A stretch of DNA of 64,000 bases from Phycisphaerae bacterium. Its GTDB lineage: Bacteria; Chloroflexota; Anaerolineae; 4572-78; J111. This document shows, piece by piece, positions 20,209 to 28,477 of this stretch. The notes under the pieces are model-generated. The model saw only the letters and a list, made by a program, of their open reading frames with translations, ran no database searches and had not been told where the DNA came from. The position numbers and the translations under genes are program-made. Positions within the stretch are counted from its first letter, which is position 1, and each line of letters starts with the position of its first letter. The DNA lies in the NCBI GenBank assembly GCA_028285035.1, contig JANQQF010000155.1, forward strand, positions 124,001-188,000. Reading direction: 5' to 3'.

Positions 20209-21152
20209 CAGGCACTAAGAATTCGCTCTTTGTATAAGGCTCGCAATCGCTCCGAGTCAACATCCAGACAGACATTGACCTCGGGCCGACCGCCCCAAGC
20301 GTTCTCGCTACCCCAATGCTTACGACGATCCATCAAGGTTAACCCTGTAGCCACCCCCTCAGTTGGTACTCGTATCGCCCCTTGTTCAGTGGTAAACAAG
20401 GTTGGATCAATCACATAGGCAATCGCCGAGGGGTCGTGGGTATGAATACCGCCAATATCGTGGTATTCATCGTGGAACTTCTTGTAAAAGCGGCTGATGT
20501 CATAGATAAATTGGCCCGTCCGTGAAGGCTTCAAAGACTCTAGATACGGGTCTGTCATCATTGTCTTCATTGTCACATCCAGCCCCACCATTGTGACGGG
20601 CCAAGGGGCACCAAAGACCACGTCCGCTGCGTGGGGATCGTGAATAATGTTGGCTTCAGCCGCCGGATTAACATTACCATTCACCGTGGCTGCCCCGCCC
20701 ATCACCACCACCTCAGCTACGTTCTCGGCGATGCGTGGCTCAAGGGCCAAGGCTAAAGCAATGTTTGTCAAGGGGCCAACGGGCACCAAGGTAATTTCAC
20801 CTGGATTGGCCATAATCATCTCTACAATAAATTGAGCTGCTGGAATGTCGACGGCTTTGCCTTGTGGTGCAGGCTGATTGGTGTTGCCTAAGCCATCGGT
20901 TCCGTGAACGAAATCGGCTACATAATCGATAGGCACAACAAGTGGTAGGTCCGATCCGTGCGCGACAGGCACCTCGGGCTGCCCAGCAAACTCAACAAGT
21001 CGTAAAGCATTTTGGGTTGCCAAATCAGTGTAAACATTCCCAAAAATCGTTGTCAGCCCAATAACTTCAAGCTCTGGTGAATGAAAAGCGAATAAAATCG
21101 CCATCGAATCATCGACACCAGGATCGGTATCAATAATGATTTTCTTAGTCAC
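20208..21152 (-). CDS. Inosine/uridine-preferring nucleoside hydrolase (first copy)
   Basis: About 314 aa from GTG 21152, chosen because an AGGAGG-like site lies five bases upstream; a longer ATG start at 21194 is less likely. The Ca2+-binding N-terminal motif DTDPGVDDSMAI of the IU-nucleoside hydrolase family is present, with VHGTDGLGN, LVPVGPLTNIALAL and THDPSAIAYV. Reaction: nucleoside + water to base + ribose. It has no signal peptide. It sits between two PfkB-type genes and shares a TGATG overlap with the downstream one. Ribose made here could be phosphorylated by the kinases in the same island. Confidence 0.93.
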   Translation of the reverse strand: MTKKIIIDTDPGVDDSMAILFAFHSPELEVIGLTTIFGNVYTDLATQNALRLVEFAGQPEVPVAHGSDLPLVVPIDYVADFVHGTDGLGNTNQPAPQGKAVDIPAAQFIVEMIMANPGEITLVPVGPLTNIALALALEPRIAENVAEVVVMGGAATVNGNVNPAAEANIIHDPHAADVVFGAPWPVTMVGLDVTMKTMMTDPYLESLKPSRTGQFIYDISRFYKKFHDEYHDIGGIHTHDPSAIAYVIDPTLFTTEQGAIRVPTEGVATGLTLMDRRKHWGSENAWGGRPEVNVCLDVDSERLRALYKERILSA

Positions 21153-21193
21153 AAACTCCTCCTCAAATAGTAGGTAGTGGCTAGTCAGGCTCA

Positions 21194-22135
21194 CTACACC
21201 GATATATCCACCTCAAATTCGATTAACACTTGGCGAACCTCAGCCAAGGTAGGCACACTGCGTCCACCACCTAGTTTTTGCACTTTGGCGGCTCCCACAG
21301 CATTGGCCAACATTGCACTTTTACGTGGCGACCAGCCCCACAAGTTGGCTGCAATAAATGCTGCGTCAAAACTGTCCCCGGCCGCTGATGTATCGACAAC
21401 CTGTACAGGGTACCCCGGCACTAAGGTTTTCTCACCTCTTTGGTTCAGAATTGTACAGCCTGCCGCTCCCTGTTTTATGATAACCTGCTCAATTCCCTGA
21501 TGCAAGAGATCAGATACACCATTAGATGTTAGCAGTCTAACTTCCTCTTCTGTCAAGAGGACTGTATCAATTAGGGGGAGTATAGTATCACGTAAATCTA
21601 ATGAAACATCAGAAATCTGAGGGCCTGGATCAAAATAGACAGGAATGTTATTTTGTTTGGCAATTTGCAACGAGGCCAACGTCAAGTCGATCAGGCGCGC
21701 TTCACACAAGGTATACCCGGCAAAAAAAATAGCACCACTTCGTGCAATCAAACGAGCATCGGCTTGATCAAATTTAATTGTACCGCCGTGTCCATATTTC
21801 CCCAAAAAAACGTGCTCTCCACTTTGGCTGACCAGCACAATCACTTGTGTTGTCGTGCCTTCGTGGCGAACCTGTGATAAATCAATTCCTTCGGCTTTAG
21901 TTAACGCCGCCACTTCGTGCCCCCACTTGTCATCGCCCAAGGCCCCGATCGCCGCCATTGGCTGCCCCAATCGCGCCCCAGCAATCAAAAAATTGGCCCC
22001 ACCCCCAGGCTCCAGCCGCACATCGTCAGCCACCTGATGCTGACCAGGTTGGGCGGGCAAAGTTGGGATTGAAACAATGAGATCAGCGACTAAATCACCG
22101 ATGGAGATAATAGGGAGAGAAGATTTTTGTGACAT
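21194..22135 (-). CDS. PfkB-family carbohydrate/nucleoside kinase
   Basis: 313 aa. N-terminal PfkB motif: LEPGGGANFLIAGARLG; C-terminal signature VDTSAAGDSFDAAFIAANLWG with the catalytic Asp present. It resembles the ribokinase, adenosine kinase and KDG kinase branches; the substrate is not decided by sequence. The stop lies just upstream of the nucleoside hydrolase gene and the start two bases downstream of the amidohydrolase stop, so it belongs to the same transcript. Confidence 0.9.
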   Translation of the reverse strand: MSQKSSLPIISIGDLVADLIVSIPTLPAQPGQHQVADDVRLEPGGGANFLIAGARLGQPMAAIGALGDDKWGHEVAALTKAEGIDLSQVRHEGTTTQVIVLVSQSGEHVFLGKYGHGGTIKFDQADARLIARSGAIFFAGYTLCEARLIDLTLASLQIAKQNNIPVYFDPGPQISDVSLDLRDTILPLIDTVLLTEEEVRLLTSNGVSDLLHQGIEQVIIKQGAAGCTILNQRGEKTLVPGYPVQVVDTSAAGDSFDAAFIAANLWGWSPRKSAMLANAVGAAKVQKLGGGRSVPTLAEVRQVLIEFEVDISV

Positions 22136-22136
22136 T

Positions 22137-23474
22137 TTATGGATTATAAACCTGAATTCGCTTATTGGGCACCCGCTGCGCTAGACGGGCCATATTCTTT
22201 TGCACTTCGGTGATGATTTCGGCTTTATTCAAGGTCAACAACTGCCGATCGCGCATAATCACCTGTCCATTGACGATGACCGTTTGTACATCGGTAGCGC
22301 GGGTGGCATAAACCAACGTCGCCGTCAAGCTGTGCAGTGGCTGGCAATGCGAGCCATTCATATCGACCAACACAATATCGGCCAGATAGTCTGGAGCTAA
22401 TCGCCCAATTTGTTTCTCTAACCCTAACACTTTCGAGCTGCCTATAAAGGCAATCTTCAGAGCCTCGGCTATGGTCATCACCTCCGGATCACGGGCTTCG
22501 TGCTTTTGCAGCATTGCCATCAGCCGCAAGCTCTCAAAAATATCGAGTGTGTTGTTGCTAACCGCTCCATCGGTGCCTAGCCCAACAGCCACCCCAATGT
22601 CCTGCAAATCATAAATTGGAGTCAAGCCCATCCCTAACTTCAAATATGTTTTTGGGGAATGTGTGACACCGACGTGACCAGCATAAGGGCGCAAAACATC
22701 CATATCTTCCGGGACAATGCCACAACCGTGTGCGATGATCGTTGGCACTTCCAGTATTCCCGTTTTCTCCAACACCTGAATTGGGGTGATGCCACGTTTT
22801 TCCAGACTAGCATTTGTCTGCCCAATTTCTTCCGCTGCGTGGATGTGAATACCAACCCCGAGCCGTTTGGCGTGGGCGACAGTGGCCTCCAGAAAATCAT
22901 CGTCGCAGGTGTAGGGCGCGTGCGGGGCCATCCAAGTAGTAATCCGGCCATCAGCTTGCCCTTGCCAACGCTCAACATATGCCGCCGTGTTGTCCAGAGC
23001 CTCAAGCCCCAAATTACCAAAGACTGCCCAGCCCAAAGCCGCTCGTGTGCCCGCTTCCTGCACAGCGTTGGCGGCCTTGTCCATATAAAAGTAGTGATCG
23101 GCTACGGTGGTCACCCCGCTTTCAATCATCTCGACCAGGCCAAGCAGCATCCCCCAGTACACATCATCTTCGGTCAGGTTGCTCTCCAGTGGCCACATAT
23201 ATTCGTTAAACCACTTTTCGATGGACACATCCTCAGCCAGCCCCCGAAAAATCACCATCGGCACGTGAGCATGGGTATTGATCAACCCCGGCATTGCCAA
23301 CATCTCATTGGCCTCAATCACCTCACGCGCTTCTGCTGACTTTGTTGGATCAGTTGGGCGAATGGCTACAATCTTGTCCCCAGCAACGATGATATCTTGA
23401 TTACGATCAATCCGTAAATTATTCGCTTCATCGAAAATCAACGTATGACAGTTTCGAATGATTAAATCGTACAT
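22137..23474 (-). CDS. Nucleoside-deaminase-like amidohydrolase (MtaD/SsnA/TrzN-like family)
   Basis: 445 aa. Metal ligands of the deaminase branch of amidohydrolases are visible: NTHAHVPM near residues 66-73, HIHAAEE near 214-220, AHGCG near 247 and LGTDGAVSNN near 303-312. The small beta domain closes at LADIVLVDMNG. Relatives deaminate S-adenosylhomocysteine, methylthioadenosine, adenosine or guanine and related N-heterocycles. The context of nucleoside uptake, hydrolases and kinases favours a nucleoside or base deaminase here (inference). The 14-bp hairpin at 23516-23546 lies just upstream. Confidence 0.88.
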   Translation of the reverse strand: MYDLIIRNCHTLIFDEANNLRIDRNQDIIVAGDKIVAIRPTDPTKSAEAREVIEANEMLAMPGLINTHAHVPMVIFRGLAEDVSIEKWFNEYMWPLESNLTEDDVYWGMLLGLVEMIESGVTTVADHYFYMDKAANAVQEAGTRAALGWAVFGNLGLEALDNTAAYVERWQGQADGRITTWMAPHAPYTCDDDFLEATVAHAKRLGVGIHIHAAEEIGQTNASLEKRGITPIQVLEKTGILEVPTIIAHGCGIVPEDMDVLRPYAGHVGVTHSPKTYLKLGMGLTPIYDLQDIGVAVGLGTDGAVSNNTLDIFESLRLMAMLQKHEARDPEVMTIAEALKIAFIGSSKVLGLEKQIGRLAPDYLADIVLVDMNGSHCQPLHSLTATLVYATRATDVQTVIVNGQVIMRDRQLLTLNKAEIITEVQKNMARLAQRVPNKRIQVYNP

Positions 23475-23515
23475 TGTGCTTATCCTTTAAGATTAGGAGT
23501 TAAGGTAGAAACGAC

Positions 23516-23546
23516 CCTCGATCCAACGCAGGGCGTTGGATCGAGG
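23516..23546. repeat. Perfect 14-bp hairpin between salvage genes
   Basis: CCTCGATCCAACGC at 23516-23529 and its exact reverse complement at 23533-23546, with a three-base loop AGG. It is more GC-rich than its surroundings and is not followed by a proper U-run. It lies after the PfkB gene and before the amidohydrolase on the minus strand. It could set mRNA stability or processing inside the operon, or be a REP-like repeat. Confidence 0.75.
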
Positions 23547-23584
23547 CCTGATACAGCGTCTCACACTAACTCTACCATCTAGCG

Positions 23585-24433
23585 CTACAAACTATCGTAG
23601 GCTTCATCAGGCAACGCAAATTCCCAACGAGTGGCCAGTGCCCCCCCGATTTTACCCTGATCGATAGCTTTGGTTAAATCACGGTCAGCCCAATATGATG
23701 CCAGAAAATAGGAGATGAAGGCATCGCCACAACCATTTGTGCTGCCGCTGACAGGTATTTTTTCGATGGGGAAAAAGTGGTCCTGTACGTGACCGGGGTC
23801 AGTCGAGTCAAAGACCTGAATGCCACGGTCACCAAGCGTAATGACCAACAAAACAGGTCGTTCATCAAGGATCGACTTGACCTGCTGAATTTTAGGGTCA
23901 TCTAATTCCCCCTTCCAGCCAATGAAGGCTAAGTCGAGATATTGGAGAAGGTCTGAGAATGTATCAAGAGGGATTTGCTGAAAATGCAAGAAATCGGCGG
24001 AGATAAAGGTTTTTTGTAGCCAACCGGATTGACCAGCGCGTAGAAATTCAGGAATGACCTCATCAACCATCACCAAATGCAGATGCTTGGCTTCACTCAA
24101 AGTCTTGATTTGGCTCTCGGCCAAGGAAAACTGATGCCAAACACCAGGTTGATAATCAAATATTTTGGCTTCTCCCGACTCCTGTAGTTCGATTTTGATG
24201 GATGCGGATTCCCCTGAAGCAATTAAATCATCAGGAATGGTTACGATGTGATGTGTTTCAAAAAATTTCAGGAGGATATCTTGATTTTGGGTGCCGATAC
24301 AGGTTAATAACCTGGGGTGACAACCGAGATTTTGCAAATGAAAAGCATTGTGGAGAAGGCCAAAACCAGGTTTGATTAATTTCGTACGTGTATAAATATC
24401 AAGGCCAACAATACCAAATAGGAGGTTGGACAT
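23585..24433 (-). CDS. PfkB-family sugar kinase
   Basis: About 282 aa from ATG 24433, which overlaps the previous gene's stop (TGATG). PfkB features are FGLLHNAFHLQNLGCHPRLL near the N-terminus and VSGSTNGCGDAFISYFLASY near the C-terminus; the catalytic Asp of the GCGD motif is present. The protein is short and diverged, of the fructoselysine-6-kinase-like kind, so the substrate is uncertain. It is translationally coupled to an unrecognised protein and closely linked to an ADP-ribosylglycohydrolase gene. Confidence 0.82.
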   Translation of the reverse strand: MSNLLFGIVGLDIYTRTKLIKPGFGLLHNAFHLQNLGCHPRLLTCIGTQNQDILLKFFETHHIVTIPDDLIASGESASIKIELQESGEAKIFDYQPGVWHQFSLAESQIKTLSEAKHLHLVMVDEVIPEFLRAGQSGWLQKTFISADFLHFQQIPLDTFSDLLQYLDLAFIGWKGELDDPKIQQVKSILDERPVLLVITLGDRGIQVFDSTDPGHVQDHFFPIEKIPVSGSTNGCGDAFISYFLASYWADRDLTKAIDQGKIGGALATRWEFALPDEAYDSL

Positions 24434-25197
24434 CAATCGAAACCAGCGAGAGGGTGAAACCGGGCTTCTTTCAACATTAAAAATTTATCATAGCGAACTT
24501 CAATGACTTTGCTCATCTGCCAAAACGACTCAACTGAAAGATGACCACATCCTTCTTGAAGATACCAATCATTCCCTAAATTTGGGTTGGTAATAATTAG
24601 GTCAGAATCGTGGATGGGGACAACGGCTGGGTTGAGGAAAAAACCAGGAGAGTCGGGTTCACGGATTTGCAAAAGGTAATCCCCACGAAAGCCGCGGGCC
24701 CGAGGCACGTGATGGGTTTTCCCATCATTCAGATCAATCAAATCAACTTCGCCTGGCTCGGTTTCAATCAATTGCGGCCAGGTAGGATCATCAACCAGCT
24801 CAGCAATGACTCGCCGTACCGAAATATCCTGATAATGATTCATGATTGTGTGGGGCTGATCATAATCGTAATCATACACATTACTAGGCTGATCATCATA
24901 CACATTACCGCAATATTTCGTCAGAAACTCAACCAAATGAGGCCGACTACGTAAATACAAACGATAACTGTGCTCATATTCACGAATAGCCTCCATCTTG
25001 GAAACAATCCGTCCCCGCACATAGTGGCTGATCCGCCAACAGTTCGGCCCAAATTGTTCATCCAAAAAAGATTGGCGTCCCCCCTTTTTCTCTCCAGAGA
25101 AGCCAGGGCCGCCAATTGGAATCCAAATCTGATCCAGTCGGTTTTTCATGACTGGTTTTACATGTTCCCACCAATTGTTTCGATCAAAATTATCCAA
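24433..25197 (-). CDS. Unrecognised protein in the salvage operon
   Basis: About 254 aa from a TTG at 25197, preferred because GAGG lies about seven bases upstream and this start follows the previous gene's stop; an ATG at 25224 would add nine residues. I do not recognise a family. The protein is soluble, rich in Trp, Tyr, His and Asp. A Tyr/Asp-rich tract repeats NVYDD-QP and NVYDY-DYDQP near residues 110-130 (numbering from TTG), and the DNA there shows a duplicated AATGTGTATGAT. The later part is better ordered (YQDISVRRVIAEL, RGFRGDYLLQIREPDSPGF). It shares a TGATG overlap with the PfkB gene and abuts the ADP-ribosylglycohydrolase gene, so it probably works on the same substrate. Confidence 0.72.
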   Translation of the reverse strand: MDNFDRNNWWEHVKPVMKNRLDQIWIPIGGPGFSGEKKGGRQSFLDEQFGPNCWRISHYVRGRIVSKMEAIREYEHSYRLYLRSRPHLVEFLTKYCGNVYDDQPSNVYDYDYDQPHTIMNHYQDISVRRVIAELVDDPTWPQLIETEPGEVDLIDLNDGKTHHVPRARGFRGDYLLQIREPDSPGFFLNPAVVPIHDSDLIITNPNLGNDWYLQEGCGHLSVESFWQMSKVIEVRYDKFLMLKEARFHPLAGFD

Positions 25198-25210
25198 AAC
25201 ATTACCTCGT

Positions 25211-26308
25211 TTAGAGTCCCCCATCAGAATTGAGAATATCATCCAACATCGTTGGGAGTGGTTCTTCCTCCGCAAGCGTTGCCAAAAATGTATGATAATT
25301 TTCTAGCCCAATTTGATAAAGCGACTCGGCCATCTCTTCAAAATTATATTGGGGATTGGCCGCTTGAATTAATTGAATATGTTCTTCTTCAATGCTATCG
25401 ATCCCCTGCCACGCACCACAGATGGCACAGGCAATCGCCCCAACGGTGTCAGCATCACCAGATAAAGCGGCTGCATACATTCCGGCATAACTCGGACTAC
25501 CATCGGCCAAGGCTAAAATGCCAAATGCAGCGGGAACAGCATCGGCGGCAGCTAAGGTTGAACCAATAAAATCATAAATGTTCTGCAGGCGATCAAGCTC
25601 GGTGAGTCCCTCTTCGCGCGCAAGCTGAACAGCAAAACCAATTTTTCGAGCAACCGATGGTCCCATCCAGGGGTGTCCTCGCCGCACTCCGGCATCAGCA
25701 CCTTGAATACCAGCCTCAATAACTTCTTCCAAAGTGCTTGTAGGAATCGCTGCCTGCGCGACGGCTGCTGCAACGGCGCAACCCGCCGAAACTGCCACAT
25801 CAGTAAAATGAGTTGGCGTGCAAGCAATGACCGCATCCTCAACAGCCCCATTAATATCGCCTGGGTGAATCAATCCAATCGGGCTAATTCGCATGGCCCC
25901 GCCATTGGTATCGCCTCTGGTGCCTGTGGTGGTGGGATCGGCACCCTCTTTGAGGGCAGTCACCCCCCGACGGGTACTGGGACCAACATAAGGGGAAGCA
26001 TCCCCATTGATTTCGTCATACCACTCAACGATTGCTTGAGCAGCACCCTCAACGGTTACTTTTTTATCTTTAATAATCCGCTTGGCCAAGGCTACAGCTT
26101 GTTGTGTGTCATCTGTAACTTCACCCGCCTTTAAACCTGCGTGCACTGGATGGTCGTCTGGCGCATCAACCAGCGTCTCAAGCCAGCCATTGTAATGTTG
26201 CCAAGTGTGGTCTGGTCGTAAATAAGCAGGCATTCCCCAGGCGTCCCCTAACGCCTGACCATAAAGCCCACCGAGAATGTGATTGTATAAAGTGGTTTCG
26301 AGTTCCAT
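25211..26308 (-). CDS. ADP-ribosylglycohydrolase-family protein
   Basis: 365 aa. Family motifs: GGLYGQALGDAWGMP near residues 13-27, the metal site EVTDDTQQAVALA near 63-75, a second acidic site LSGDADTVGAIACAICGAWQ near 285-303, and GDTNGGAMRISPIGL. Known members remove ADP-ribose from proteins or small molecules, or act on related N-glycosides, using two Mg2+. Placed beside nucleoside hydrolases and ribokinase-like genes, a role in releasing ribose from ADP-ribosyl or nucleoside compounds is plausible (inference). It follows the permease gene by five bases. Confidence 0.9.
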   Translation of the reverse strand: MELETTLYNHILGGLYGQALGDAWGMPAYLRPDHTWQHYNGWLETLVDAPDDHPVHAGLKAGEVTDDTQQAVALAKRIIKDKKVTVEGAAQAIVEWYDEINGDASPYVGPSTRRGVTALKEGADPTTTGTRGDTNGGAMRISPIGLIHPGDINGAVEDAVIACTPTHFTDVAVSAGCAVAAAVAQAAIPTSTLEEVIEAGIQGADAGVRRGHPWMGPSVARKIGFAVQLAREEGLTELDRLQNIYDFIGSTLAAADAVPAAFGILALADGSPSYAGMYAAALSGDADTVGAIACAICGAWQGIDSIEEEHIQLIQAANPQYNFEEMAESLYQIGLENYHTFLATLAEEEPLPTMLDDILNSDGGL

Positions 26309-26313
26309 GTGAT

Positions 26314-27327
26314 TTAGGCTGCTTGTTGTTCAGCATCCATCCTTTCCTGAAATTTTCGAGCACTGGCCGCAATTTGCGCTTGCCTACGAATATTATATAT
26401 CACAAGCGCAGCAATTGTCACGACTGGAGGGATCATTTCCACGTATTGATTAGGGATATCCAGGGTCCCCAATTGAGCGCCTAAGGCTGTGGCCGCCCCA
26501 AAAATCACAGCAGCAATAACCGTTCCAATTGGGTTCCGATTACCTAGGGATACGGCTGCCAAGGCGATAAAGCCTCGACCAGCGGTCATGTTAGCTTGAA
26601 AAATAGTAAGGTAGCCCATACTCAAATTCAAACCTCCCAACGCCGCAAAAAAGCCGCTCATCAGTAGGGCAATGTATTGAACGCGCTTGACATTGATCCC
26701 GACAGAGGCTGCTGCTTCAGGATTTTCACCGACCGCCCGTAAGTGAATACCCAGTGGGGTGCGATAGAGGAAGTACCAAATGAAAATAGTGGAAATAATT
26801 GCGGCGTAAGTCATCAGGTTATATCCCGTCAGATTTTCCGCATTTAGTAAGGTCCCAACCACAGGAATATCGTTAACAAATGGGATTACAATGTTGGGGA
26901 TCGCAGGGCTAGCCAAAGTCGAGGTACTACCTTTGTCGCCGGTGATGGAAAACATCAAAAAGACCGTACCACCTGCGGCCAAAACATTGATACCCCAGCC
27001 AACCAAAATAATGTCGGCCCCCAATTCCAGGTAGGCGAAGGCAATCAGCCACCCTAAAAATAGACCAGAGGCAATGCCAGCCGCCACTCCAAACCACGGA
27101 TAGACCCAAAATGGTAATCCAGGAAACCATTCAGGGGCAAAGGCCCCAAACACCACGCCGAAGAAGGCCGCCGCCAACATAATGCCTTCCAAGGCAATGT
27201 TGATAACGCCGCCAAGTTCGGAAATCAAGCCGCCCAAGGCAGGTAAAAGCAGGGGTGTTGAAATACGAATGATGGTGGCGATAAAAGCTGCCGTGAAAAT
27301 GCTGCTTAAAACGGTATCAAACGACAT
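26314..27327 (-). CDS. Nucleoside-type ABC transporter permease, second subunit
   Basis: 337 aa with about eight to ten membrane helices. It matches the BPD_transp_2 permeases of BMP-type importers (NupQ/YufQ-like): N-terminal LGGLISELGGVINIALEGIM and the conserved loop TPLGIHLRAVGENPEAAASVG. It is cotranscribed with the other permease, whose 3' end it overlaps by 11 bases. It acts in the inner membrane with the ATPase at 28478 and the lipoprotein at 30221. Confidence 0.93.
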   Translation of the reverse strand: MSFDTVLSSIFTAAFIATIIRISTPLLLPALGGLISELGGVINIALEGIMLAAAFFGVVFGAFAPEWFPGLPFWVYPWFGVAAGIASGLFLGWLIAFAYLELGADIILVGWGINVLAAGGTVFLMFSITGDKGSTSTLASPAIPNIVIPFVNDIPVVGTLLNAENLTGYNLMTYAAIISTIFIWYFLYRTPLGIHLRAVGENPEAAASVGINVKRVQYIALLMSGFFAALGGLNLSMGYLTIFQANMTAGRGFIALAAVSLGNRNPIGTVIAAVIFGAATALGAQLGTLDIPNQYVEMIPPVVTIAALVIYNIRRQAQIAASARKFQERMDAEQQAA

Positions 27328-28447
27328 CAGCAGCCTCCTTCATCTCGCCACTCGACGGCGTTGTTGGTGGCTTACGGCGTTGCCACCATTGTTGTAATAG
27401 GGGGAATACCCGTTCAGCCGTAATCAATAGAATGATAATCGCCTGAATAATAAGAACCACTTCACGCGTAACATCTGAGGAGCGCTCCATAATTTGGGCA
27501 CCGGTCCGAAGATACGCGTAAAATAGACCCGCTAATAACACCCCTTTAGGATCATTGCGGGCCAACAAGGCGACGACAATACCTTCAAAGCCGATGCCAG
27601 GTGACAGATTGAGCGTGAGTTGTTTTAAGAGACCATTTGACAGGTGTGCTCCAGCTAATCCAGCGAGAATACCACTAAGCCCCATACTCATGGCCACGAC
27701 CCATCTCGTATTGATGCCGCCATATTTGGCAAACTTCATATTGGCCCCAACGACACGAATTTCATACCCTAACGGCGTACGTGTCATCAAAAACCAGGTA
27801 GCAACAACAGCGGCCAACATTACAAACAAGGCAATCGATACCCGTGTTCCTGAAATAACGATCGGGAAAATAGCTGACTCGGGGAAAAATTCAGTAGCCA
27901 CAAAGCCAGCTGTCGGGTCTTTGAGCCATTGGGTGAGCAGTAGCCGATATAGCTGAATAGCGATAATGTTGAGCATCAGGGTACTGACAATCTCATTGGC
28001 ATTCATATAGGCCTTAAGAACACCAGGGATTAATCCCCAGATAAAGCCAACCGTCCCAGCCGCTAACAAAATCAGGCCGATGTGGATGACCAAGGGGGCC
28101 TGCACGAACAAACTGACGATACCCGCCGCCAAAGCCCCTAAAAATAGCTGTCCTTCAGCCCCAAGGCTAAACTGTTGCGCGCGAAAAACGATGGCCACGG
28201 AAAGACCAAGTAGGGTGAGGGTAATACTCTCTTCGATCCAATTACCAAAACGATTCATCCCGCGAATTTGTAGCCCATTGTCGCCGAATGAAATTTTCGG
28301 AAACGGTCCGGTGAGCAACTCCCGAAAGGCAGCGACAGGCTCTTCGCTAACAAAGAGGGTGATAATAAACCCCAGGCCCAAGGCTACCAGAACAACAGCA
28401 ACAATACGGGCAAATTCAATCAAAAACTGCTTTCGATTTTGGTTCAC
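27317..28447 (-). CDS. Nucleoside-type ABC transporter permease, first subunit
   Basis: 376 aa, polytopic. It matches NupP/YufP-like permeases: EESITLTLLGLSVAIVFRAQ, FSLGAEGQLFLGALAAG, and the loop TPLGYEIRVVGANMKFAKYGG, paralogous to the loop in the second permease. The gene lies 30 bases after the ATPase gene and overlaps the next permease. Together they form the membrane channel of the importer. Confidence 0.93.
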   Translation of the reverse strand: MNQNRKQFLIEFARIVAVVLVALGLGFIITLFVSEEPVAAFRELLTGPFPKISFGDNGLQIRGMNRFGNWIEESITLTLLGLSVAIVFRAQQFSLGAEGQLFLGALAAGIVSLFVQAPLVIHIGLILLAAGTVGFIWGLIPGVLKAYMNANEIVSTLMLNIIAIQLYRLLLTQWLKDPTAGFVATEFFPESAIFPIVISGTRVSIALFVMLAAVVATWFLMTRTPLGYEIRVVGANMKFAKYGGINTRWVVAMSMGLSGILAGLAGAHLSNGLLKQLTLNLSPGIGFEGIVVALLARNDPKGVLLAGLFYAYLRTGAQIMERSSDVTREVVLIIQAIIILLITAERVFPLLQQWWQRRKPPTTPSSGEMKEAADVV

Positions 28448-28477
28448 AATTGTGTTCTCCAGATTGGCACTGTTGTG

